Below are positions 1-6,555 of a stretch of 9,069 bases of DNA, in pieces. This DNA is from Bacteroidaceae bacterium. Lineage in GTDB: Bacteria; Bacteroidota; Bacteroidia; Bacteroidales; Bacteroidaceae. The translations under genes and the position numbers were made by a program. Each line of letters opens with the position of its first letter. Positions within the stretch are counted from its first letter, which is position 1. Under the pieces are notes generated by a model that saw nothing but the letters and a program-made list of their open reading frames with translations, made no database searches and had not been told where the DNA came from. The stretch spans positions 1-9,069 of the forward strand of contig JALNVG010000091.1 of NCBI GenBank assembly GCA_023227685.1, read 5' to 3'.

Positions 1-124
1 AACAATCGCTTTACTAAGCTGTACAATTGTTCTGCCGAGTTAATTGAAACTTTTTTTTTCATAAGATTGTGAGTTAGTTTGAATAAAAATATTATATATT
101 TTAGAATATAATGATATATTCCGA

Positions 125-412
125 TCATTTCAAGTGAATGGCATCCTGCTTAAAGAGCCAGGCATCCAATTTATTGACTTCTTTCTTTTGCTCGACTTTT
201 GCAGTTACTTGTAAAAAATTATCAAAGGATAAAGTATTAATCATTAATAACAATGATGCTATTAAAATAGTGCAAGTAGGCACAAGTAGTATCAACAAGT
301 AAAATGGAGGGGGCACCAAACCTGCAAACACTACATTTTGTAAAATAAAATCGGTCATAATATCAAAAAACAACGACACAATAATAATAAATAACGAGAT
401 TCGATGCTTCAT
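125..412 (-). CDS. Small hypothetical membrane protein (doubtful gene)
   Basis: An open frame of 95 codons with an ATG start and TGA stop. I do not recognise the family. Two hydrophobic stretches can be seen, roughly residues 5-32 and 36-62, separated by a Gly-Leu-Val-Pro-Pro-Pro turn. A charged, lysine-rich tail follows (about residues 70-95). The first hydrophobic stretch is preceded by Lys2-His3-Arg4, so it could be an uncleaved signal anchor. No TAnnTTTG box was found upstream on this strand, and a strong terminator at 596-637 separates it from the fucosidase operon, so it does not seem to be part of that operon. It may be a real two-helix membrane protein, the remnant of a larger one, or a chance frame in AT-rich DNA. 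Two continuous hydrophobic segments argue mildly for a real gene. Confidence 0.35.
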   Translation of the reverse strand: MKHRISLFIIIVSLFFDIMTDFILQNVVFAGLVPPPFYLLILLVPTCTILIASLLLMINTLSFDNFLQVTAKVEQKKEVNKLDAWLFKQDAIHLK

Positions 413-595
413 TTTTCTACTAAATATATAATAATAAGGTCAATTATTGTACGAATATATGAAGATCTCCAATTCCTTAAATCGCAAAATGCGCATATAA
501 ATCTTCAATAACGCACGATTTTAATTTTAGTATAAAATTTACTTCTCTCTTTATAATATACATATCAATATACGCATTATTATCCTCATTTTACG

Positions 596-637
596 AAAAG
601 GACTTAAGCTCCACTATTGTGAAACTTAAGTCCTTTT
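596..637 (-). terminator. Strong hairpin terminator of the fucose operon
   Basis: A perfect 13-base inverted repeat, AAAAGGACTTAAG (596-608) and CTTAAGTCCTTTT (625-637), with a 16-base loop. Read on the minus strand, the second arm ends in CCTTTT followed by CGTAAAA. It starts about 78 bases after the fucosidase stop codon, the right place to end the five-gene operon. The arms are symmetrical with T-runs on both strands, so it could also stop transcripts arriving from the other side. Confidence 0.8.
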
Positions 638-647
638 ATTGAGAATC

Positions 648-673
648 CGCCCTTTTAAATTCTTAAAAGCGCG
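648..673 (-). repeat. Imperfect hairpin just after the fucosidase gene
   Basis: An inverted repeat made of CGC, one mismatch, then CTTTTAA (648-658), a 4-base loop, and TTAAAAG, mismatch, GCG (663-673). This gives ten paired positions around one mismatch. It lies about 42 bases beyond the fucosidase stop codon and ahead of the stronger terminator at 596-637. It may protect the mRNA 3' end or act as a weak first terminator. The AT-rich core makes it less stable than its neighbour. Confidence 0.45.
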
Positions 674-714
674 AAATTATTACCGATCAGACATTTATAT
701 CATTAATCAAATAA

Positions 715-2256
715 TTACTGTTTGAATTCAATCTCATAAACTAATACATGATAATCGGGAAATGTTTTCGGGCTAACAATGATCAAAGACCCATCAGTAT
801 TCTGCCTAAAATCAGAAAGCGTCTTGCTACCCAAGAGGCGCACCTTCTTCACAATTTGAGTATCCGTAATATGCTTGATATGAATATCACCTGTAGGATG
901 CTCCATCACAAAAGCATACAGTTTGCCATTTTTTGTAGTAAACCTTAAATCGGTTGATTCATAAAGTCTTACATCTTTTAGACCCACAAAAGTTCCTTTT
1001 TGTTGAGGTTTAACCGTCGACGGACCTTCACCATATACACACCAGGGACGAGTACCATAAATAGCTTCACCATTTATCTTCATCCATTTTTCCAAATCTT
1101 TAAGAATGTATATTACATCATCTTCCAAATCACCTTCGGGCGTTTGTACAACATTCAATAATAGATTACCATTTTTGCTGACAATATCAACCAACATCTG
1201 AATTATTTGAGTCGAAGTTTTATATTCTTGTCCGGTTCTGTAAAACCAATCACCGATAGAAGTATCGGTCTGCCATGGATAAGGACTAATCCCTTCACTG
1301 ACACCACGTTCCATATCCCGAACAAAACGACCGTTCGATTTCTCTTTGCAAGTATAAACAACAGAAGTTTTCTTATTCCTTTGTAAATCCTGATTATAAT
1401 AATGGGCAATCAATGTACGCCCCACATCACCAAAAGGTAGCGCACTATCCGAATATAGTAAATCAGGATGATACATATCAATTAATTCCTTGATCCTGTC
1501 ATACCATTCACGTTGCCAAACAGGATTGTTTGTTAACCAACCGGTATCATCCGGAGCAGCTTTTCCATGATATAAATCAGCATATTTAGGATCATTAGCA
1601 TCATAAGGCACACCTGCCATCGGACCTGTTTTATCAGCTGAGTGAGCCGGTTGGTACCAAGTATAGCTGGCAGCAAGATGTTCGGATACACCGAATGGCA
1701 ATCCCTCTTTCTTTGCAGCCTTTTGCCATTCGCCAACAATATCACGTTTGGGACCCATATTTGCAGCATTCCAACGGTTAAGCTTCGAATTCCAAAGGAA
1801 AAAATCATCATGATGAGTACCCATAGAGACAAAATAACGCGCACCAACCTCCTTATACAACTTCATTAACTTTTCAGGATTAAAGCGCTGCGCTTTCCAT
1901 AGAGGGATAATATCTTTATAACCGAATTTTGAGGGATGCCCATAACGTTTCAAATGGTCAATATAATCAGCATCGGAAACACCGGTATATTGTTTAGTCT
2001 TGCTATCGTACTTATCTTGAATATACATATTTCTGGCATACCAGTCACCCTGACGTGGTACGGATTGTGGTCCCCAATGTGCCCATATACCAAACTTTGC
2101 ATCACGAAACCACTCAGGATACTGATATTGCTGTAATGATTCGTCAGTCGGTTCAAATTTGCCTTTTGTCATCGGTAGATTATCTATTTGAGCCACAGAC
2201 AATTGAACTCCGACAAATAAAAGACTTAAAGACAGTACTACTTTACAAATTTTCAT
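715..2256 (-). CDS. Secreted alpha-L-fucosidase, glycoside hydrolase family 29
   Basis: Retaining exo-glycosidase that releases alpha-linked L-fucose from glycans, most likely in the periplasm. The 513-residue product opens with a signal peptide (basic Lys2-Lys5, hydrophobic core, Ser-Val-Ala before Gln23). The GH29 (alpha/beta)8-barrel landmarks follow in order: FGIWAHWGP near 55-63, HHDDFFLW near 148-155, a WN..N.GPKRDIVGEW block near 162-177, LLYSDS near 266-271 whose Asp270 fits the family nucleophile position, SIGDWFY near 333-339, SKNGNLLLNV near 360-369, and GEAIYGTRPW near 396-405. A C-terminal beta-sandwich-like segment follows. The usual Gly-Pro after LLLNV is Val-Gln here. The acid/base Glu cannot be placed by eye. 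The start at 2256 is chosen because it begins the signal peptide and lies 22 bases after the upstream gene; an in-frame ATG at 2346 would overlap that gene and spoil the signal peptide. It is the last gene of the operon. No SusC/SusD pair is present here, and the exact linkage cleaved cannot be told. Confidence 0.93.
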   Translation of the reverse strand: MKICKVVLSLSLLFVGVQLSVAQIDNLPMTKGKFEPTDESLQQYQYPEWFRDAKFGIWAHWGPQSVPRQGDWYARNMYIQDKYDSKTKQYTGVSDADYIDHLKRYGHPSKFGYKDIIPLWKAQRFNPEKLMKLYKEVGARYFVSMGTHHDDFFLWNSKLNRWNAANMGPKRDIVGEWQKAAKKEGLPFGVSEHLAASYTWYQPAHSADKTGPMAGVPYDANDPKYADLYHGKAAPDDTGWLTNNPVWQREWYDRIKELIDMYHPDLLYSDSALPFGDVGRTLIAHYYNQDLQRNKKTSVVYTCKEKSNGRFVRDMERGVSEGISPYPWQTDTSIGDWFYRTGQEYKTSTQIIQMLVDIVSKNGNLLLNVVQTPEGDLEDDVIYILKDLEKWMKINGEAIYGTRPWCVYGEGPSTVKPQQKGTFVGLKDVRLYESTDLRFTTKNGKLYAFVMEHPTGDIHIKHITDTQIVKKVRLLGSKTLSDFRQNTDGSLIIVSPKTFPDYHVLVYEIEFKQ

Positions 2257-2278
2257 AATTGATATCGGATTAAAGAAT

Positions 2279-2758
2279 TTAATAATTATTTTGAATACGT
2301 TTTCTAAGTTCCTTCTCCGCATCTTCCGGCCAATATCCACAATCAAGCTGAATAAACAAAGAAGAATAAGGAATGGAACAATTTGTCTTTAAAATTAGAA
2401 TCTTAAATAAAGATGAGGCCTTATCTATCTTCGGGAAAATCTCATCATGAAAAATCTCATTCACCGAATAAGATTTTGTCAACACATTAAGTTCCTTCTT
2501 CAACTCTTCCGATCCTTTGCAAAGCTTATCGTCAAGATAATTTAATTCAGCATCTCTATAAAGAATTGGACGAATATGACTCGAATGACTGATCTTCTCC
2601 AACACTTTCTTCACTACATCGGTCAACAGGCTGTTTGTTGCAACAACTTCAAGAGATGCAGCCGACGACAAAGGGTAGGCGGCATCTACTATCAATATCC
2701 AGTTTCTGTGACCAAATAAAGGAAGTTCCTCGTTAAGTATTTCTTCCCAATTTGCCAT
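2279..2758 (-). CDS. RbsD/FucU-like protein, probable sugar mutarotase
   Basis: A 159-residue cytoplasmic protein that I assign to the RbsD/FucU fold from motifs, not overall likeness. The N-terminal block GHRNWILIVDAAYP (16-29) fits the family pattern of a Gly-His pair, a hydrophobic strand, then Asp-Ala and Pro; His17 and Asp25 match the positions conserved in the mutarotases. The C-terminal block LKTNCSIPYSSLFIQLDCGY (123-142) fits the family ending with a Thr, a Pro-Tyr pair and a final Gly. FucU interconverts the alpha and beta anomers of L-fucose, and RbsD does so for D-ribose. The protein is about 20 residues longer than typical FucU, with an extra middle segment and a charged tail. 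The start at 2758 is one base after the dehydrogenase stop (TAAAATG), which points to translational coupling; an upstream ATG at 2791 would overlap the dehydrogenase. The substrate, probably fucose, is inferred from the neighbours. Confidence 0.68.
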   Translation of the reverse strand: MANWEEILNEELPLFGHRNWILIVDAAYPLSSAASLEVVATNSLLTDVVKKVLEKISHSSHIRPILYRDAELNYLDDKLCKGSEELKKELNVLTKSYSVNEIFHDEIFPKIDKASSLFKILILKTNCSIPYSSLFIQLDCGYWPEDAEKELRKRIQNNY

Positions 2759-2759
2759 T

Positions 2760-3824
2760 TTACTTAATTTCTTCGTCGTAAACGATAGCAACTTTACCGC
2801 ATTTACCTTCAGACATTAACTTATAAGCTTGGGTGGCGTCTTTCAATTGGAAACGATTAGTTACCAGATCCTCTGGATGAATTCCCCAACGAACCAAATG
2901 CTCAACCAAGACCTCCATTCTCCAGATACTTGTTACCCAAGAACCGTAAATCGTCTTCTGCGGATGAAGCATATCAGGACTCGGATTCAATTCAACAGTA
3001 CCACCTTCACCGATAAATACACATTTGCCCCATTCTCGAGTACCACGAACAGCCAATTGGCGACCATAAGTATTACCGGAACAATCCACTGCACGCTCAC
3101 AACCAAATCCTCCGGTCAACTCATGAACTTTATCCAGGGAATCAGCACCGGAAACAAAAGCATAATCAGCCAAACCTTTGGACAAAGCCAAATCAACACG
3201 AGATTGTACCGTATCAAAAGCTATAATCTTTTCAGCACCCAATGCTTTAGCCAACATACATGAAGCAAGACCTACCGGACCTAAACCAACAACCAGAACT
3301 GCATCATCACCGGAAATACCTATTTTTTCCAACCCCTCATAAGTCGTACCAAAGCCACAGGCAACTTGAGCACCGTCAGTATAAGTCAACGAATCGGGAA
3401 GGGCAACAAGATCTTTTTCCTCGGCCAACATATATTCGGCCATACCACCATCACGCTGCCAACCGTAAGCACGACGGTATTTCGTGTTTGAGCAACTTAT
3501 CATATAACCACGGCGACAGTCATTGCAAACGCCGCAACCGGAAATATGATATACAATCACACGATCACCTTCCTTGAAGCGACGCAAACCTGGTCCACAT
3601 TGAACTATTTGCCCGCAAGGTTCGTGACCGCAAATTTTATTCTGATAAGCTTCCGGCCCTTTACCCAGATGTTCCCGATAAATCGCACGAATATCACTAC
3701 CACAAATCGTTGACGACTTCGTTTTGATTAATACTTCCCCATAACCTGGGGCTGGTATATCTACTTCTTTTAATTCTACAGTGCTGTTACCAGGCAGATA
3801 AGCAGCTAGCATTTTCTTGTTCAT
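2760..3824 (-). CDS. Zinc-dependent medium-chain alcohol/polyol dehydrogenase
   Basis: A cytoplasmic NAD(P)-dependent dehydrogenase of 354 residues, the normal length for the family. Catalytic zinc ligands are visible as Cys41 (CGSD), His67-Glu68 (GHEPCG) and probably Cys156 in ACGFGT. The structural zinc is bound by Cys97, Cys100, Cys103 and Cys111. The Rossmann motif GLGPVG lies at 180-185, and Asp204 ends the second strand (IIAFD), which normally selects NAD over NADP. Members of this superfamily oxidise secondary alcohols of polyols and sugars (sorbitol, threonine and galactitol-phosphate dehydrogenases among them). The substrate cannot be read from sequence. Its place between an aldo/keto reductase and a mutarotase-like gene in a fucose-import operon suggests L-fucose, L-fucitol or a fucose breakdown product. 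It follows the aldo/keto reductase gene by 60 bases and almost touches the next gene. Confidence 0.9.
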   Translation of the reverse strand: MNKKMLAAYLPGNSTVELKEVDIPAPGYGEVLIKTKSSTICGSDIRAIYREHLGKGPEAYQNKICGHEPCGQIVQCGPGLRRFKEGDRVIVYHISGCGVCNDCRRGYMISCSNTKYRRAYGWQRDGGMAEYMLAEEKDLVALPDSLTYTDGAQVACGFGTTYEGLEKIGISGDDAVLVVGLGPVGLASCMLAKALGAEKIIAFDTVQSRVDLALSKGLADYAFVSGADSLDKVHELTGGFGCERAVDCSGNTYGRQLAVRGTREWGKCVFIGEGGTVELNPSPDMLHPQKTIYGSWVTSIWRMEVLVEHLVRWGIHPEDLVTNRFQLKDATQAYKLMSEGKCGKVAIVYDEEIK

Positions 3825-3884
3825 ATTCTTATTTCTATTTTAAATATATTAATTATTTAATACTCAGATCTTTTTCTAAAATAA

Positions 3885-4901
3885 TCACCATCCTTTTATC
3901 TCTCCGTTCAAATCCCAAAGATCCTCCCAATTGGCATCCTCCCAACAAAACACCTGTCCTTTGATGAAACGGCAATTCTTATCTATAGATTTGATAGCTG
4001 ACATTTCTTCATCAGACAAAGGATCTTCGAAAGAACAACGAAGATTAGACATTATGTTTTTCGGCTTTGTAGAAAACGGTATTGGCGTATGACCATCTTG
4101 AACAGCCCATTTAACACAAACAACGGCCGGATGAATGCCATGCTTGGCTGAAATATCCAGAATAACAGGATCCTTGGTAGGACAAGTATCCGTCGGCGTT
4201 TTATCTCTATCCGGACGATTGGGAGAACCGATCGGGCAGAAGCCTACAACGGCTATACCATTCTTTACCATATAATCAAACATCTCCGGTTGTTGAAAAT
4301 GAGGATGAAGCTCCATTTCGTTAACTGCTGGACGAATAGCACAATCTCTCAATAACAATTTATATTTAGGTACAGTCATATTAGACGTACCTATATTCCT
4401 TACCAACCCTTCCTTCTTAAGTTTTTCCATTTCGCTCCATACTTCCATGAATTCCACTTGAATGTAAGGGCGGGCATTCGGGTCTCTTGAATCAACAGAT
4501 ACACCTTTGGCATGAAAATTAGGAAACGGCCAATGTACAAGATACAAATCCAAATAATCTAATTGAAGATCGGCCAGTGACTTACGGCAAGCCTTTGCAA
4601 CATCATGATGACAATCATTCCATAACTTGGAAGTGATCCATAGCTCTTCACGTTTTACTACACCTTCTTTAATCAAATCTGCAATCACCTGCCCTATTTC
4701 TTTTTCATTGCCGTAAACGGAAGCACAATCAATATGTCTATATCCACCAATAATAGCCACACGCACAGCATCTGCAATAGTCAGACTGTCACATCGGTCA
4801 GAACCGAAAGTACCCAAACCGATCATTGGCATTACATCTCCTGTATTTAATTTCTTTTTAGGAACCAAATTAGGATCCACTGATAATATTTTATCCATCA
4901 T
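3885..4901 (-). CDS. Aldo/keto reductase, probably NAD(H)-preferring
   Basis: A cytoplasmic (beta/alpha)8-barrel oxidoreductase of 338 residues, related to the aldose-reductase/xylose-reductase branch. The full catalytic tetrad is present: Asp58 and Tyr63 (HIDCASVYGNE), Lys92 (TSKLW) and His123 (LVHWP). The later family landmarks NIGTSN (169-174) and an NEMELHP block (194-200) are also present. The cofactor loop is unusual. The family's IPKS....R motif, whose Lys and Arg hold the NADPH phosphate, reads IPFSTKPKN here, so Phe276 and Asn282 replace them. That predicts weak NADPH binding and use of NADH or NAD+. The protein has a short N-terminal extension and a Trp-rich tail ending in Trp338. 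Two ATGs stand in tandem at the start; either could be used. It lies 43 bases after the transporter gene. A role in reducing or oxidising L-fucose, or in reducing lactaldehyde, is inferred from context only. Confidence 0.9.
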   Translation of the reverse strand: MMDKILSVDPNLVPKKKLNTGDVMPMIGLGTFGSDRCDSLTIADAVRVAIIGGYRHIDCASVYGNEKEIGQVIADLIKEGVVKREELWITSKLWNDCHHDVAKACRKSLADLQLDYLDLYLVHWPFPNFHAKGVSVDSRDPNARPYIQVEFMEVWSEMEKLKKEGLVRNIGTSNMTVPKYKLLLRDCAIRPAVNEMELHPHFQQPEMFDYMVKNGIAVVGFCPIGSPNRPDRDKTPTDTCPTKDPVILDISAKHGIHPAVVCVKWAVQDGHTPIPFSTKPKNIMSNLRCSFEDPLSDEEMSAIKSIDKNCRFIKGQVFCWEDANWEDLWDLNGEIKGW

Positions 4902-4944
4902 ATATACATTTAGTTATAAATTGATTTATTTTACATTTATCTTT

Positions 4945-6255
4945 CTAAGCAGTTCCTTTTTTTTGTCTGCAATAACAACGGTATGCATACATACCCACTA
5001 CTACAAAGCAAATCAGGGGCATAACAAAAGATGCATTCTCTGCAGGTAAATTCCCAATATGCCCCAAATCGATAATAGCACCCTGAATAGGAGGCATTAA
5101 TGCACCGCCAACAATAGCCATGACCAAACCGGCAGCTCCCAAAGCTGAATATTTTCCAATTTTCTCCAATGCTATACCATAAATTGTGGGAAACATCAGA
5201 GACATAAACAACGAAGTAACCATCAAAGAATAAAGGCCTGCCATTCCGGTCAAAAAAATCGCACCTAAAGTTGTGCAGAATGCGCAACAAGCAAAAACGA
5301 GCAACAGCAATCGGGTATTAACATATTTCATTAAAGCCGTACTGATAAAACGACCACCTAAAAACATACACATGGCCACAATATTATACATTTGGGCCTG
5401 AGCTTTTGGAATGCCCAAACGACCGGCATACTGGATAATAAATGTCCAACACATAATCTGGGCGCCGACATAACAAATTTGAGCTATCACACCTTCGCGA
5501 TAATTTTTATGTTTGTACAAATGTAACACCGACTCACGAAAGCCAACATGTTCTTTTGTCATTGTTGACGGCATTTTAACACAAGCGATAACAATAAACA
5601 TCACAATAACTACCAATCCAAGTAAAACATAAGGATTTCTAATGACCATCAAATCCTCAAATCGGATATGTTCCTTTACTCCAACAGGTAAACTGCTAAA
5701 AGATATCTTATTTCCAAGCGCATCAACCTGTTTATCACATTGCAGCCGAGCCAAGACAAACTGCGAAGCCACATACATACCGGCAAGCGAACCCATCGGA
5801 TTAAACGACTGAGCTAAATTAAGCCGCCGGGTAGCTGTATTTTCTGATCCCATGGACAAAATAAACGGATTAGAGGTTGTCTCTAGGAATGCCAGACCGA
5901 AAGTCAAAACATATAATGACACTAGAAAGAAATTAAACTCCTGATATTTAGCAGCAGGCCAAAACATCAAAGCTCCTACAGCATACAATGTCAAGCCCAC
6001 TAAAATGCCCTTTTTATAACTATATTTCTGTATAAATAAAGCAGCAGGAATAGCCATAGTAGCATAACCACCGTAAAAAGCGAATTGTACCATCGCTGCA
6101 CGTGAATTGGAAATTTCCATCACTGTTTGAAAAGCCGCGACCATCGGATTGGTTATATCATTTGCAAATCCCCAAAGGGCAAAGAGTGAAGTTATTAAGA
6201 TAAAAGGTAGTAACATCGCCCCACCTACTACAGGCTCATTCTTTCTGTGTTCCAT
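4945..6255 (-). CDS. fucP: L-fucose:H+ symporter, FucP family (FHS group of MFS)
   Basis: Inner-membrane proton-coupled sugar importer of 436 residues with about twelve hydrophobic segments. It resembles E. coli FucP along its length: LWGFANDITNPM (27-38), FYGGYATMAIPAALF (60-74), ETTSNPF (125-131), the RRLNLAQSFNPMGS block (143-156), AQICYVGAQ (258-266), FPTIYG (355-360) and VGGALMPP (382-389). Glu125 aligns with FucP Glu135, one of the two acidic residues tied to proton coupling. The partner, FucP Asp46, aligns with Asn36 here, with an Asp at position 33 instead. The start at 6255 is preferred because MEHRKNEPVV leads directly into the first membrane helix; the ATG at 6327 would add 24 polar residues not seen in FucP. 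It is the first gene of the operon, with a candidate promoter at 6362-6369. L-fucose is the best substrate call, but a related sugar of the same family is possible. Confidence 0.9.
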   Translation of the reverse strand: MEHRKNEPVVGGAMLLPFILITSLFALWGFANDITNPMVAAFQTVMEISNSRAAMVQFAFYGGYATMAIPAALFIQKYSYKKGILVGLTLYAVGALMFWPAAKYQEFNFFLVSLYVLTFGLAFLETTSNPFILSMGSENTATRRLNLAQSFNPMGSLAGMYVASQFVLARLQCDKQVDALGNKISFSSLPVGVKEHIRFEDLMVIRNPYVLLGLVVIVMFIVIACVKMPSTMTKEHVGFRESVLHLYKHKNYREGVIAQICYVGAQIMCWTFIIQYAGRLGIPKAQAQMYNIVAMCMFLGGRFISTALMKYVNTRLLLLVFACCAFCTTLGAIFLTGMAGLYSLMVTSLFMSLMFPTIYGIALEKIGKYSALGAAGLVMAIVGGALMPPIQGAIIDLGHIGNLPAENASFVMPLICFVVVGMYAYRCYCRQKKGTA

Positions 6256-6361
6256 GATTAAATTTAATGTTAAATTTTCATCGCCACTGCCATATTCAAG
6301 TGATGATGGATATATTTTTAGATTCAAGTTATTTGCTTCACAATATATTAACTAAGTTGTA

Positions 6362-6369
6362 CAAAGATA
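6362..6369 (-). promoter_or_regulatory. Candidate -7 box for the fucose operon
   Basis: Minus-strand TATCTTTG matches the Bacteroidetes -7 consensus TAnnTTTG. It overlaps an inverted repeat GATAA-AC-TTATC at 6366-6377, so a protein bound there would directly affect polymerase. No TTTG -33 element is seen at the expected distance. Confidence 0.6.
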
Positions 6370-6420
6370 AACTTATCAAATGAAAACTATATAGACTAAA
6401 TACGCCATTTTATAGCACAA

Positions 6421-6492
6421 AATCGATAAGAACCGACAAAATAAACATAAAAAAAATTAAAACAGACAATCGGATAAGATTTTACCGGACAA
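6421..6492. repeat. Gapped direct repeats, candidate regulator binding sites
   Basis: Copy one (6421-6439) reads AATCG-ATAAGA-ACCG-ACAA. Copy two (6468-6492) has the same four blocks in the same order but with one, four and one extra bases between them. A further partial match, ACAGACAA, lies at 6462-6469. AraC-family proteins often bind directly repeated sites, and the gene next door encodes one. The repeats lie about 65-135 bases upstream of the expected fucP start point, and copy two sits just upstream of the regulator's own -7 box. Confidence 0.45.
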
Positions 6493-6510
6493 GTCACGCA
6501 CTTTTTTATA

Positions 6511-6518
6511 TATATTTG
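6511..6518 (+). promoter_or_regulatory. Candidate -7 box for the AraC-type regulator
   Basis: TATATTTG matches TAnnTTTG and lies 37 bases before the regulator ATG at 6556, giving a leader of about 30 bases. The -33 region is not recognisable. Direct-repeat copy two ends 18 bases upstream, which would allow autoregulation. Confidence 0.55.
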
Positions 6519-6555
6519 TATGAAATGATAAGCAGAACTCTATAAAAGAAAATCT

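Larger units (their letters stand above)
413..714. other. Intergenic stretch downstream of the fucosidase operon
   Basis: About 300 bases of AT-rich DNA without a convincing gene. The right half holds two hairpins (596-637 and 648-673), listed separately, that lie just after the fucosidase stop codon in its direction of transcription. The left half (413-590) shows only an 8-base palindrome ATGCGCAT near 487-494. I found no -7 box there in the orientation needed for the small frame at 125-412. Confidence 0.6.
6256..6555. promoter_or_regulatory. Divergent control region between fucP and the AraC-type regulator
   Basis: A 300-base AT-rich stretch without a gene. It holds a -7 box facing left (6362-6369), a -7 box facing right (6511-6518), a pair of gapped direct repeats (6421-6492) and four GATAAG hexamers: plus strand at 6425, 6473 and 6527, and minus strand at 6372-6377. 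Neither -7 box has a convincing TTTG -33 element about 20 bases upstream, which fits promoters that need an activator. The leader of the fucP transcript would be about 100 bases. Confidence 0.65.

Noticed and set aside
1..124. Possible promoter TTAGTTTG near 74-81 for a gene to the right.
   Set aside because: It lacks the A of TAnnTTTG and no plus-strand gene follows it.
2257..2346. Longer fucosidase starting at the ATG at 2346.
   Set aside because: It would overlap the preceding gene by 68 bases and place 30 residues ahead of an obvious signal peptide.
2829..3577. Plus-strand open frames opposite the zinc dehydrogenase gene (2829-3263 and 3260-3577).
   Set aside because: They lie fully antisense to a well-supported gene, show low-complexity polar composition and match no family; they are shadows of the coding frame.
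13..6364. A 14-base near repeat, ACTAAGyTGTACAA, at 13-26 and 6351-6364.
   Set aside because: A 13-of-14 match between two places in a 9 kb window is expected several times by chance, and the left copy lacks the -7 box that accompanies the right copy.
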